Source: Paraspadella gotoi (taxonomy: Eukaryota; Chaetognatha). Taken from it: a stretch of DNA of 64,000 bases. This document shows, in pieces, positions 14,882-30,321 of the stretch. Position 1 is the first letter of the stretch. Every line of letters begins with the position of its first letter. A program made the translations under genes and the position numbers. The stretch spans positions 18,422,602-18,486,601 of the forward strand of contig CM119264.1 of NCBI GenBank assembly GCA_051294375.1, in the 5' to 3' direction. Below the pieces are notes generated by a model. The model searched no databases. It saw nothing but the letters and a program-made list of their open reading frames with translations, and was not told the origin of the DNA.

Positions 14882-16133
14882 GCGATTTCTTACAATGCAT
14901 CTTACATCGGTTGTCCCCACTCGCGAGTCTGCAAGACTCGATGATTTGCCACGTACTTTGGGATGTTATAATGCAACTCCAGAGATTGTGTATGTATTTT
15001 TTCTATATTGTTCCAATGAACTTCTGACATAGGGATATAACCTCGTTGATCCGTATTCGAATAGCGTTTCTTATCATAAATCGTTATATAGATTATGTAT
15101 TATCGTGGATGGTATTGGGTTTAAGGTTTTCTTATTCTAGTAGAACACCAGTCTTTGATTCGCCTTCGTCATGGTTTCATTAATGTGATTCTTTCCAGGC
15201 ATTTTTTTGGTCAAATCTGCCCCCAGAAAAGTAACGATTGTACTACCGAAACTGGTGTACCTAATAAATTTATACACACTTCTCGGTTTAAATGTCTTTG
15301 TAGTCGACTGAATACAATCAGTATTCGATTTGTGTGGCGCTAGCCTTTAATCCAGCACTTTCGACACTAATCACTCCAGTGTCTTGGTCAGACGTTTCCA
15401 TCTTTATTTCTCTCTAAAGGATTGTTCGGCAATAACGATCCAGGCTGCTGGTCATGCCGCGAATTGAGCAGGTGAGATCTCTGTGTCACGTCAAAGACGT
15501 CATCTGTATGGAATATTGAAGAGATCCGATTAATTAGCACCTTGTGGAGTACCAGTGGTTATGTTAAAGGGCTCAGCACGCTTTTTCCGCATCAAAGACT
15601 TAATCGATCTATCTTTAAGAAATTATTTGATCCGCTAAGATTTGAGGGCTGAATCTTTTTGGAGAAGCTTGTATCTCAAACCGGTTCCCATCCCCACAGG
15701 TGGTCAAAGGCCAGTTCAACATCCAAGAACAGCCCCAGCAGCCACTTTTTTTCTTTAATGCCTGCTATTGTTAGTTTCAGTTAGCGAAATAAGTGATCTT
15801 GTGGACTACGGTTTTTTTTATAGCCGCTCTGGTATTATTTCTCATGCAGAGCCTGTCTAGTTCTCCTATGAGCTTAGGTTTTATTAAATCTCTCAATACT
15901 TGCCAACGCGGACAATAGGCTAATGGGTCTATGACTTTTGATTTTTGTGAGATCTTTACCTTCTTTGGAATGGTTATTAATTTTGCCCTTTTCCAATGCA
16001 GAGGGCAGACTCCACGAGACAACATAAGTTGTAAATCTGAAGAAGTTGTTCTGCACAACTTCTGCGGAACATTTTTTATCATTAGGTAGGTTCCCATCCT
16101 CGCCTGCTGGGATTTATTTTTGCAGGCTCCCAA
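14882..16133 (-). mobile_element. Decayed non-LTR retrotransposon, reverse transcriptase region (Jockey/I-like)
   Basis: Read on the minus strand in shifting frames, the order of RT landmarks is kept. HWKRAKLITIPKK lies near 15,965-16,005 and SHRPISLL in another frame near 15,900-15,930. A motif A-like LFLDVELAFDHLW with both aspartates lies near 15,705-15,745, and motif B TTGTPQG near 15,535-15,560. A motif C-like TDDV near 15,500 is close to the usual YADD box. Post-RT sequence resembling KYLGVxLDKxLTW, read here as TFLGADLTKKMPGKNHINET, follows near 15,170-15,240, and LFEYGS near 15,050. Frameshifts and stops show it is dead. The gap between B and C is shorter than usual, suggesting deletions. 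The exact clade is an inference; Jockey, I or R1 are all possible. Confidence 0.75.
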
Positions 16134-16652
16134 GGCCCTTTCAAGTCGTTCAAGTTAAAATCCTCTTCTCTTCTATCTGTTCTTTCACTTTGGTGTGATA
16201 GAAGATGTCAGTTTTCCTTTTCTCTTTCCGCGGTTTCGTCAACTATTTTTTGCCCAGTTTTCATCGTACGTTGGGTCGATATTCCGGAGAGAGAGAGATA
16301 GAGAGAGAGAGAGGCGAACATTAAAAAGGTTCGAGACATTGCAAAAGCCAAAAGTTTTTCATTCATCAATGGGTGTTGCCAAAAAGCCATCAATCGAACA
16401 CTTCTGACTGAAAGCAATCATGCAATGACAGAGGCTAAGTGGCACCAATGGAATTAGGGCTCAGCTTTTGACCTACTTACGAAAGGAGAAAAAATCGCCT
16501 CCAGAATGGAAAGGTGATGGAAACAAGAAACGAAAGGAGAACATTTGACAAGAATAAGAAAGGAACAAGTAATAACTAGACACGAGACGGGGATTGTAAA
16601 TCATAAAACAGCCGGCTCTTTGACTTTTGCAGAAGAAAGATAGAAGAAAGGG
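16134..16652. other. Non-genic stretch
   Basis: It contains one short GA run near 16,290-16,313 and nothing else recognisable. Confidence 0.5.
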
Positions 16653-16658
16653 AAAGAG

Positions 16659-16739
<81 letters not shown>
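16653..16739. repeat. (GA)n microsatellite
   Basis: GA repeats with one AAG interruption; paired with a second tract 175 bp away. Confidence 0.96.
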
Positions 16740-16743
<4 letters not shown>

Positions 16744-16911
16744 AGGAAATAAACGAGATAAATAGAAAAAGAGAGATAGAGAGAGAGACGACACTAACAG
16801 ATAGATATAGGCGGTGATGGAGTAGAGAGGAAAACACGAATCGTGACATCGAAAAGACAAAACATCAGAGTCGACTTTCAATTAAGTTCAAGGCGAGCAA
16901 AATAAAAGGAA

Positions 16912-16913
<2 letters not shown>

Positions 16914-16974
<61 letters not shown>

Positions 16975-16998
16975 GAGAGAGAGAGAGAGAGAGAGAGA

Positions 16999-17043
<45 letters not shown>
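16914..17043. repeat. (GA)n microsatellite, about 130 bp
   Basis: GA repeats with three CGAGA/AAG interruptions. Confidence 0.96.
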
Positions 17044-17044
<1 letters not shown>

Positions 17045-18585
17045 CTTTAGAAAGTGAAATTCCTGTTTATGTTGGCTTCCCTCATTCTTCACAGTCTCAT
17101 AAAATTCCATTAGATGCACGAGTCGTGAAGGCAGTCGTCGTCCTTTCATCTTTGTCCGCCCCTGTTTTTTTTTGTCCCCGCTTTCGGAATTTTTTGTTTT
17201 GTTTTCTTTATTTTCTATTTTTTCTGTTTTTTTTTTATTGTGTTTCCTTTATCTCTCCGGAAATTGTATTAATTTTAGCTAATTCATTTCATTAAATTCT
17301 TCGACTGGTTTTTGTGTCCGTTCCGTAGTAGCCTACTTTATTTATAAAGTCTTTATTTTTTTATTTCTTTCTGTTTTTATGTCTCCATTTCTTTTATTTC
17401 CTTAATTTTACGTTTTTTCTTTTTACTAAAAATAGGTGCTTGAAATTTCATATCTTTCATATCTTCTTTTTTCTCCGTTCCAACATACATTCATCTTTTC
17501 TACTTTAAAATGCTTTACCAGTTTTAAATTTAACACTTCTTTTGAAAAATCGGGCTTATTTATCCTTTTAAGTATACAAGCGTAAAATTTGACTGTGCCA
17601 GCATGTTTTCGGTGTTATAATATTGATTAACCAATGCTAAATATTCACGGCATATACGCGTGTGGCATCTCCCTATGCCTGCCGTCCATTTTCGGGAGCA
17701 CTCTTTCAGGGTCCCATTCTTCGAGCACTCCTGTAAGCGCCCATTCTCTTGGACGCCCGTATGGTTTCTGATTAGAGTCTGGCGGGGGTCATGAAGGTTT
17801 CGCGTCGTCAACGGCGTCCCCATTATTTCCGTTTACTAAAGGCGACCGGAAATAAAAGAGGCGGCGCCTAAAGTAGAAACAGGCGAGCTTGGCCGTTTGG
17901 CGTTTTGAGACAACGGAAAAAGTTTCGTTTGTGAAAGCTTTTCCGCATTTTTTTGTCGTTTATGAATTGTGCTAAATAAAATAAAATAAAATTAAATAAA
18001 GTTTGGAGTGATTAGAATATTCTGTTAATAAACGATCTGTGATTGCTCAATGTATATAGAAGATCAGACAAATAAATTTTCCTATTAATAAAACACCCAT
18101 TTTTGAATTTTTCAAGGCCCTCATAATTTTTTTACCAGCAGGTAATCTCTAATTTTTGAGTAAAAAAAAAAATGAAAGCAAGGTCTTTGCATTTTAATCT
18201 CTGGCTGTTTTTTCTTGAGCGAGTTATGAAAAAAAATTCACCCTGCTTGCTAAGCGAAGATGCTGTTGCGAATTAATAGCCTGGGCTTATTCGAAGCCTG
18301 CGCACTGCGTAGTTAACTCGACCTTTCTAAAATGAAGTCATGAATGTTGATGAAAATCACGTCTGCTTCGATCGTCATGAACCGCATTTCTGTCCAAAAA
18401 TGTGGCAAAATGACACTCCTTTGATGTAAGTAAAACGTATTTATTTTTATGATTTCCAGATATGGAATTTATAAATCATTTTTTTATTTCAACACTTAAC
18501 TTACTGTTGAAAAAATGCACTTACTGACAATGTTGACTATGAAGTCAAGTTGGTAAAAATATAAAAAAAACAACTTTTTAGTGGT

Positions 18586-18592
<7 letters not shown>
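17044..18592. other. Non-genic stretch with a small minisatellite
   Basis: Mostly T-rich. At 17,686-17,766 three units of about 27 bp are recognisable (CCATTTTCGGGAGCACTC, CCATTCTTCGAGCACTCC and a diverged third). No gene was recognised. Confidence 0.5.
17686..17766. repeat. Three-unit 27-bp degenerate tandem repeat
   Basis: The units share CCATT..CG..GCACTC. On the minus strand the open frame 17,560-17,823 reads related short peptides (ENGRLQECS, KNGTLKECS, RKW). There is no evidence of expression. Confidence 0.6.

Positions 18593-18622
<30 letters not shown>
18593..18622. repeat. Short (CT)n microsatellite
   Basis: Fifteen CT units. Confidence 0.95.
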
Positions 18623-18624
<2 letters not shown>

Positions 18625-18784
18625 ACGAAAGAGGCGCTAAGGGGAGAGCAAGCGGCGCCTTTAGATTCCGTTAACCCGCGATATCGTTAGACGTTGATGA
18701 GAAGATGAGATATAAATCTTAGCGCCGCGGGTCGAAGCAGAAAAGCGGGCGAGATGCGAGGATGAGACGAGGAGAGAAGGAAAA

Positions 18785-18890
18785 ATGAATGATGATGATG
18801 ATGATGAATGATGATTGATGATGATAGATGATAGATGATATATGATGCACTGATGATGATGATGATGATGATGATGAAGATGAAGATAAA
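18785..18890. repeat. Degenerate (GAT)n repeat
   Basis: GATGAT arrays interrupted by GATTGAT, GATAGAT and a TGCAC spacer. Confidence 0.92.
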
Positions 18891-19339
18891 AGCGTGGATG
18901 AGTTGTTTACGATTTGAGTCGAAGGTATGGATAGATGAGTGGCGGGGTAAGGGAAGTAGGTAGAGACAGAAAGCAAACGTAAAAGTAACAAAACCTAGAC
19001 TGAGGATAGAACGAAAAAAAAGTCTTGTTTTTTAAAATAAAAAAATGAAAATGATAAAAACTGAAATGTAAAAATGAAGAGGTAAAGTAATAAATCAATA
19101 AATCAAGAAATTTATAACGACCTTAATGAGTAGAGAAGAAAGTTTTTGAAAATTAACCTAGAAATTCACGAGTAAGTACATAAGGTCTAAGAAAATTAGA
19201 TGGAAAAAAAAAATCTGCATCGGGAAATGAGAGAAAAACGAGATTCGGGCTGAAGCGTAAAGAGAATGAGTGTAGCGGAAGTAAGGAGCGATGAGTTAAA
19301 TGGGACATAAACGACGATTACGAGGAATAATTTCGTAAA

Positions 19340-19745
19340 GTAAACAAAATTGAGAGGAAGACGACGACCGTAACGACGAGGAAGTGTCTCCGGAGACTTG
19401 GGTGACGGGGAGGGTGACGACGACGAGGACGATGACCGTAACGACGAGGAAGTGTCTCCGGAGACGAGGGTGACGGGGAGGGTGACGACGACCACGAGGA
19501 CGACGACGGGCACGACGACGGGCACGACGACGAGGATCGTGGAGAAGAAGAAAGCGTAATCCATAATAATGTCGAAGAAGAAGAGATGACAATATTTAGG
19601 ACGATGACAAAGACGAAGACACTGACGACGCGTACGCTAAAAAGGCGACAACAATAATCAACGACGACAACGGCGACAGTTAAACACTAACAAAATTAAA
19701 CCTCGAAGGACCCAACGATACATAATGAAGAAGACGGCGTTACTC

Positions 19746-19789
<44 letters not shown>

Positions 19790-19790
19790 A
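19340..19790. repeat. GAC-rich block with a 68-bp tandem duplication
   Basis: Two consecutive copies of an approximately 68-bp unit start at 19,363 and 19,431. They share GTAACGACGAGGAAGTGTC, TCCGGAGAC and GTGACGGGGAGGGTGACGAC. A pure (GAC)n run follows at about 19,748-19,788. Val-, Ser- or Arg-rich frames on the minus strand come from the repeat. Confidence 0.88.
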
Positions 19791-21945
19791 CAAACGCCGC
19801 TCGCAGGAAAAAGAAAATGAAATGAAAGGGGGAAAAATAATTTTCAGGCGCGTAAAATTCAACGGGGGAAAAAGGAAAGAAAATTCAATCCAAAAGGAAA
19901 GAAAAATTATGGAAAAGTGAAATTTTTCATTTTTTTCCCTGACTATACAGAACAGATAATAATATTCAGAAAGAAAGAAAACGTTTTGCACTGGAACTAA
20001 CTAAAACCAACTAAAATGGATTATGAGAAAACTGAACAGTGAACACGTAAACAATGCATTCCATTTAAAGTTCTCTTTGCTACATAATTAGTATGTGTCG
20101 CTTCCTTCGGCAGCTTCAATGTCTCCGCTGTCCAGTCCAGGATTAGCGCCTCATCGGGAAGCATTCGACGTTACTTCCAAAACAATTCTTCATTATTTGA
20201 CAGATTCAGGGTTGACCATAATAAAATCCGCCTCATGATGAGGAGTTAAGAGCCGGTCAATGGTCAATGGGTCATGGAAGTGTTTTGGTGCTGAAACATA
20301 TAAAAAAAATGACTTCGGGAGAATTCCGGCGATCCCTTTTATGGCGTTTTGGGGCCAGGAAACTCTGACCTTAGAGGTCATTGGCGATCTCGTCTCTTTC
20401 TGTTCGAGAGGAGTGGACGTAAGATATTGTTCAGATGTCGAATTTAAAAGTAATACTATGTAATAACATGTTGTTGCGTCCACAAAAGTAAATTTTGTAT
20501 GATTGTTGAGAGAAAGAGAGGCATAGAGAGAGACAATAACACAATATCTTTCTAGCGACTTCCATACATCGCTGTATAATCGTCCTGTTGTTGTCGTTGC
20601 CGGGACACATCCATCTTCCTTGCGGAGTAAATTACTAGTACTTAATAGATAATGAGTTAAAATATTTTATACAATATCAGTGCCATTTTTTCAACAACAA
20701 AAAAAATAATTATCTCGTAAATATTCACTGACAGAGAAGTTCGATCCAGATACCGATGCCAATACAAGACTAACACTCACAGCCTCACGACGTCGTCGTC
20801 GCACTCGTCGTGACTTTGTCATCGTCGCCATCGTCGCCATCATCGATTTCGTCAAAAGCGACGTAATCGTCATCGACGCGAAGATTAAGAATCTCCCGTC
20901 TGACGAAACCAAGTGGAGAACAACTTCTCGTGATTGGACACTGGACAGGCTGTCGGCTTCGAGAGATTCTGATTGGACCGAAGAGGCCCAAAAGCGCAAA
21001 CGAGATGAAAACGGTTAGTTGCTTTTGTACAAGGGATCAAACCGTTTAATGAAACACCACAGAGGCGACGAAGGTCTCATGAAGTGGGTCTGGCGTGAGA
21101 TCGAGTGGAAAGATATGGGGCTGAGAGAGGGTTTAGGTTTGGCGTGATGAAGGAAAGGGGCGACTCTTATGATCACCGTGAATCCGACGAAATATATCTT
21201 CGGGTGAAAATCTGAAGAATTAAAAAAGAAAGAAATCGGAAGAAAACAGAAAGAAAGAAAGACTGGGGACAGAAGATGGGGATTTGAGATATCGGGCAGG
21301 GAAGGGCAGGGAAGGAGAAGGGTTGAAAGCCTCGAGCAGGATGCGGACCCTTTTGAGGTGCTGCGGCAGAGAGGCTCTGGGGCACTGGGGGCAGGGTACA
21401 GGGGGACGATCGCAATATAGACGCAGCTGTCTCGACGCGAATAAACTCTCATGAAAGGAAGGCAAACGAAAGAGATCCCGACTAATGGATCGTTACCACT
21501 TTAGTCGTTATCAATTAATTGCCGGTCGTAATTGCTACCGAATTATGCTAATCGTCGTGTTTATTTGGATGTTACATTTCTTTTCTCTTTTTGGTGCCGT
21601 TCGACATAAAAATGCCATTTGGATTGTTGTATTTAAAAACTATAACGTCTAAAGAGTTTAGTCTGACTTAACCAGAGAAAATCTTAGTTATCTCTTAGTT
21701 CAGTCAGTTCAGCATCTTCGAACAGTAAACAATAAAGATCGAAAACAAACAGAGGGTGCGCGATCGCCGCAAGAAGAACAAACATAACCGTCAATAAAAA
21801 AAAACTGTGAAATATTCACAACCGCAGAAAAGAAGAGGCGGTGGACCGGAAACTAGGCGGGGGTCGAGCCGAGGAACGCGACTCCGTTTTGGGGAGAAAA
21901 AGAGGAGGAAGTACATTTAGGATCAAAGATCAAAAAAGGCAATAA

Positions 21946-21948
<3 letters not shown>
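19791..21948. other. Non-genic stretch, several unrecognised open frames
   Basis: Both strands are open at about 20,193-20,483 (minus 96 residues, plus 67 residues), and a 145-residue frame lies at 21,015-21,452 minus. None shows a recognisable domain or a full splice context, so none is called. Confidence 0.45.

Positions 21949-21995
<47 letters not shown>
21949..21995. repeat. (GA)n microsatellite
   Basis: About 47 bp of GA repeats. Confidence 0.96.
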
Positions 21996-21997
<2 letters not shown>

Positions 21998-22924
21998 GGA
22001 AGCACTTTCGCTTATCGCCCGACATCGCTCACCGCCAGCGCCAAGTCGGGCACGTTCCTCAACGAGCGTGAAGATCGAGTTGTGAGCTCATCCTCGAATT
22101 CGTAATATCGCTTATCTCTCATCGCTCATCTCATATAGCACATCTCACATCGCCAATCTCTTATTCTTAACTCACATCTCATATTGACTTATTTCATATC
22201 GTATATCAAGTAAAGTTAATTATCTTATTATGCATAAGCTCACTCCGCCTATAAGCATGACACCTTCAGTCGTGACCAGATGCTTCATTGAGTAAAGCCA
22301 TCAGCTGATGACCACTAGGGGTTCAATCCTAATCCAGCCTTTGGGGTCTGGAAAACCCGAAAGCCTGGTTCCAAACCCAGGACCCGTTCCATTGCTGCTG
22401 AGGAGGCACAGAGGTTCCGGATAGTAATCTTCGGCCCACATAATAGTTAATAGTTAATAGTTAATATCTCCACTTATATTCGCTCTCATCTAACCTCATT
22501 ATCGAATTTAGGTTTCATTTTTTCGAATCACGTGATCGCGCTTCACTGATTCGCTTTGCGCTAAGCAAGTATTATTATCTCGTTTTTATCTGACCCTTTG
22601 ATTGAAATCTTTGCTCACTAACAGGGCATATCGAACACGGCGCTGTTCGCTGCCACTTACGTAATAAACTTTGCTTGAAGCCTGTTCGCATATCGCTTTC
22701 TGTGTTCAAACTGTTCATGGCCGATTGCCATGCACCGTTAACACAAAGTAGGCCGCATGTTTGTACTTCCCCGGTCGCTTGTCCGCACTTACGAGCTGGC
22801 CGCATACATCGCCCTTCGCTAATCGAGAATTTCAGGGAAATCAACGTCACGATGTCACGTGACCGAAGGGCGTGGCGTCGAGAAGCCGGGGTTTGATTAA
22901 TGGAGTGCCGGGCAGATTGGGCGA
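21996..22924. other. Non-genic stretch with tRNA-like box and TAGTTAA repeat
   Basis: GGGGTTCAATCC at about 22,318-22,329 resembles an RNA polymerase III B box, and CCTGGTTCCAAACCCAGG near 22,364 can fold like a T-arm. A TAGTTAA unit repeats at 22,443-22,466. No complete tRNA cloverleaf was found; a SINE relic is possible. Confidence 0.35.

Positions 22925-23645
<721 letters not shown>

Positions 23646-23710
<65 letters not shown>
23646..23710. repeat. (CT)n microsatellite
   Basis: About 65 bp of CT repeats; a pyrimidine-rich flank continues to about 23,890. Confidence 0.97.
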
Positions 23711-23713
<3 letters not shown>

Positions 23714-24518
23714 CCTCCCAGTTTTTTTGCTCCCCTCTCCAGTCTGCAACCCTTTTCCTTTTCGACACACTCCGTTTCTCTCTTCCTTTTATTCATACAT
23801 CCGTACGAGGCGCTTCAATACTTTTTTTTTTCCTTCCTCCATTTTTTCAAACTTGTTTTTCTTTTCCTAATTTTTTTCCCCTCTTTTTATTTTTTGAGTT
23901 TTGCATGACTTTCGACCCTTTTTTTCATCACCGGCGTAAAAGTTTTATTATGTCATAAATTTTAAGAAATATTCGCTGCTTAACGCCTACTTATTTTCGT
24001 CGTTGAGGGTTCCTTGTCACTCACAACCCTCTGCTGAATCAATGCGACGAGATGCAATGAGATGTAATGCAATTCTCTCATTGTATCAGTTTACAAAGTC
24101 GTCCTGATGCGGTCGTCGTTTATCCTTTCCTCGAGTCTGTGAAGAACAATTAGATTTTGTCTTCCCTCCATCAATTAGATCTTTTAGGATCGATGAAGAG
24201 TCAGAGTCAATTTCGGTTTCGTCTCAGTGTCATTACTGTCATTACATTGCTCGCTTAGATTATGTCGGTCTACGTCGTTGACATCCTCGTCATCTTCACT
24301 GCAGCTCCTGTGCGGGTTCTACCAAAGAATTCACAAGCGTCTCAAACTCTAGTTCACGCTCCGTGAGACGAGATAATTAACGAGTCTCTCCTGACGTCGA
24401 CGCTCGTAATCTCGCGGTGATATGATGTAATTGTTCGAAGAAAATTAAAAAAAGTCAAAGAAAAAACAGACGAGGATGGGCGAAGCTGACTAAGGTATTT
24501 TAAAATTAAATTAAGGCA
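23711..24518. other. Non-genic stretch up to the inverted-repeat boundary
   Basis: No gene was recognised. Similarity to the right arm begins abruptly at about 24,519; upstream there is no sequence resembling the rest of the transporter. Confidence 0.6.
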
Positions 24519-26698
<2,180 letters not shown>

Positions 26699-27060
26699 TA
26701 AAAATAATTTTTTTAAAAATAATTTTTTAATAATAGTGGATGTTAAATATCTGTTAAACATTACTCAGAATGTTTATTCTGATTAAATGATAATAAAATC
26801 AATAATAAAACATTAATGAAGCGAGTTGGAAGTTTAAAAATCCAAAAGTATAAAAAAATATCACATGTGATTGAAAAAATTATTTTCTTTAAAATCGTAA
26901 TTAATTATTTATATCACCCAGTTAAGTACAATTTTTAAAAGAAAAACATCTTCGATGATGTGAGAGTAAGTAACGACAAACATCAAACAATACTTAGCAC
27001 AAAAACAGTTTAAGAACGTTTTCTGCCGTAATTTTTCCCCCTTCGCGACATTCGCGATCG

Positions 27061-27310
27061 TCGTCGTCCATTAGTCGTCGAATGCGGAATGTTTTTTCCT
27101 TCCGCCACGCCCACGCTCGCTTGCGGTCGCTGGCGCGAGCGCGAGGTTTCGGATCACGTGGACCTCCGCGCTGCTGTTATGGCGCGCAGAGTGGCGCGCA
27201 GATCGGGCGCGCGCGCGTTTTTCCAGCCACGTCTTTTCCTTTTTTGCGCCGCCTTTCCGCCTCTTTTCTTCAATTTAGTCTCTTGGCAACGACGTCGTTT
27301 AATGTAATCC
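27061..27310. other. GC-rich, CpG-rich block in left arm
   Basis: Dense CG dinucleotides and GCGCGC runs; counterpart of 37,400-37,640 in the right arm. It could be a promoter-type island. The open frames through it are not conserved between the two arms. Confidence 0.5.
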
Positions 27311-28252
27311 GACTTTGGTTGTAAGCCATTTTATCCGTTTTTGTTGCTTTACTCGTCAAGAACGTGCTATCTACTGTCTGCAACTATAAAAATCAAAATT
27401 TCAATAAAAAAAAATCAGAAAACCACACCTGGTTTACTTTTTCAAAAAAGAAAAATTGAGCTTTTAAATTTTTTTTTATTTCACACTCTGCGCGGAAACG
27501 TTTTCCTTCCTCCTTCAGGACAACCACCGAGTCTGAAACGATTTATTTTGTCGTGTTTTGTCGTTGTTGTCGTTGTCGCTCGAATCGTTGTTTCTGTTTG
27601 CGTCTCCCAGTCTTTTTCGTCGCCCGATCATCCCTTCGTCTTTCTCTCTCGCCCCCCCCCCAAAAAAAGGAGGCAAAAAAGGGGGAAAAAAACAGCAAAT
27701 CTCATTAGGCAGACAATCTCGTTGGCGGCTCGCGGTCTCACGTCTCCGTCCCTTAGCGCTCCTGACTTCCTCGGCTTGTTTAACTTTGCTTCCGATTGCC
27801 ATGCCTCTCGCTCTCTCTCTCGCTGTTTAACGCCTCTCCTAAAAATGCTTTATTTCCTCGTCTCCGTTGCTTTTTATCCGCGCTTGACTCGTTTTATTTT
27901 TCTTTTATTTAGATATATCGAGGGTGTAAAATATTTTAACCGTGACACAATTTAATTTTTTTGTTCGATTTTGATTCTTCGAATTTTTGATGCCTTTTGT
28001 TGTTTTTTCTCACATCACTATTTTTTTTTATTCTTTCGTAGTAAGATTTCCGTTCCTTATTTTATAACGGCTTAATTCCTTCCACAATAGTTATATAAAT
28101 TATACGTATCATTTTCACCTTAATTATGAAGTTTTACTCTTTTCTTCTTCCAATCATATATTTCCAGTATTTTATTTGCCATTAGAACTCATTTACGAAT
28201 AATTTATCGATTTCTCCGATGCCCTTTTTATTATCGTAATCATTAAATGCTA

Positions 28253-28345
28253 TGAAATTGGTACAACAAATATTAAAATTATCTATTCATTTAATAAATA
28301 ATAGCTATCTTCGATAATGACATAGCAGGTCCAAGTTTTCGTCCT
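28253..28345. repeat. Dispersed repeat R-C, left-arm copy
   Basis: Begins ATGAAATTGGTACAAC, continues with ATTTAATAAAT and GCTATCTT, then CATAGCAGGTCC. The same landmarks occur at 50,847-51,003, inverted at 43,620-43,772, and in the mirror copy at 36,361-36,443. Confidence 0.85.
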
Positions 28346-28769
28346 CAAATTCGACCACTTAGTGTCTCATATCTGAGACGCACAAAACGTTAAGAAAACT
28401 CATCATTCCAGTCACAGAGTCGGAAGCGTCGTTGTTGCAAGAATGAATTGGCAATGCGTCATTCCTCGATAATTTGATCTTTTCAGTTATCACCATATCA
28501 ACATCGTTGGAGGATGAATTCACTATTACGCTAGCTCATTAAGCTGTGATGGCCGATGAAAACGTTTGTTTTGCTCTTTTACGTCTCTTGGTTTATCAAT
28601 AGTAATTCATTAGCGAACTCGTTCGCAGACATAGTCAATTGGTCATTTGCTATTATTCTTTTCGTATATTTTGACGTTTTACTTTCCTCTTGTGTGTTTT
28701 TTTTTATTGTTGTTTTCCTTTTAATACATTCCGTTTTCATCTTTTTTTGTTTCTTATCAAATATGGCTT

Positions 28770-28865
28770 GTATCATTATCTTTTTTCTTTCTTTTTTTTT
28801 CTCTTTCTTTTTTTCTTTCTTTCTTTCTTTCTTTCTTTTCTTTCTTTCTTTCTTTCTTTTCTTTA
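28770..28865. repeat. (CTTT)n-rich microsatellite, left arm
   Basis: CTTT units with TTTT interruptions, followed by CTGT/CAGT units; counterpart of 35,760-35,905. Confidence 0.92.
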
Positions 28866-29673
28866 TGTCTGTCTATCTGTCTGTCAGTCAGTCTGTCTGT
28901 CTTTTTCTCATTTTCTTTCGCTCTTCCCTTACTTCCAATCTTGGTCCAGATCCTCCTTTTTTCTTCTTTGGCCTTCTTGTTTCCTTCAATCGCCAAGGGA
29001 GTCATTTACACCTTGTCCTCTTCTTTAATTTCCTCTTCCTTTCTCTAACCTTTCCTTTTTTTCTCTCTTTTGTATTTTTTTAAAAATTCCTATATTTCAT
29101 TGTTTTTTCCTCTCATGCTAATAATCTTTTCTTTCATCTCTTATTAGTTACGCCGCGAGTATTCGTGGAGCAACCCTTTTGGTCGGTCGATCGCATGGGA
29201 TTCAAATGACCAAGAATTGAAATTGGTATCATTAATATATATACCTCTCATTTCATGTGGTTTGTTTACAAACGGCGCCACTTATAGGCGTGCAGATTTC
29301 TTTTATTTTCTGTTTTACGTTAGTGACTGTAAAAAAGTTTTAACTGGTTAGAATAGATCAGAGTATGTCAGGCTTTTTCAAATTGGATTTGCGTCGCGAG
29401 GCAAGCTTCTCTAATTATCCAGACTCCAGATTTGTTAGCTTAAATCTGATCTGATCGTCTTTGCTAATTGATTCCTGCGACTTCCATGTTTACCGCGATA
29501 ATTATGGTAAGGACTAATTAGGAAAAAACAAAAAAAAAATAAACAAACAAGTTGATCTTTAATATATCTTTATTGAGAAACCTTTTTATAAAACCATGCG
29601 AAGAGCAGCTGTGTGTTTACTGTTCATATATTATAGAAGAAGAAGCGATTCTTAATAAGAATAAGTGAACGAG

Positions 29674-29678
<5 letters not shown>

Positions 29679-29709
<31 letters not shown>

Positions 29710-29723
29710 GAGAGGAGAGAGAT

Positions 29724-29769
<46 letters not shown>
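29679..29769. repeat. (GA)n microsatellite, left arm
   Basis: Counterpart of the (CT)n at 34,842-34,979, but shorter and more interrupted. Confidence 0.95.
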
Positions 29770-29770
<1 letters not shown>

Positions 29771-30191
29771 AAACAAGAAAGCCTGTGGTTGTTGAGAAAA
29801 GGAGGCCCACTGGGTCCATCCTCTCGGTCTCCGGGTTCCATCTCCAGAAACTCAGTCGCATTGTAGTGAGCAATTTCCCTTTCCTGCTTCAATCTATGGA
29901 AAGGAGGAAGGAGGGGAAAAGTGGTAGGAAAGGAGAAGAGAAGGTGGAGGAACTGAAGCCTTCGATCCGAGGTGAGGAAACTGGAAAGGGATTTCGAATT
30001 CAATTAGCGTCGCCGTCGTCGACTTCGTCGTTGTCGCAGTTGTCGTCGTCGTGCACGGGATTGGGTGAGCAGAGATAACCAGTGCTTGCTTTTCTTTCTT
30101 TTTGCTTTTATCGTGGATCTGATTTTTTTCAATAATAATTTAACTCGATCTAGATGAATCATGTAATTACAATAAAATTGGTTTTCGGGTT

Positions 30192-30243
30192 TCTTCTCTC
30201 TCTCTCTTTCTCTTTTCTCTCTCTCTCTCTCTCTCTCCTTTCT

Positions 30244-30317
<74 letters not shown>
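30192..30317. repeat. (CT)n microsatellite, left arm
   Basis: Counterpart of the (GA)n at 34,300-34,396 in the right arm, with a different length. Confidence 0.95.

Positions 30318-30321
<4 letters not shown>

Noticed and set aside
22300-22400. tRNA or SINE with B box GGGGTTCAATCC
   Set aside because: No complete cloverleaf and no second copy in the window; kept only as a note.
28556-29083. Phe/Ser-rich 175-residue open frame in the left arm
   Set aside because: It runs through (CTTT)n and T-rich sequence, and the mirror region in the right arm gives a different, shifted translation.
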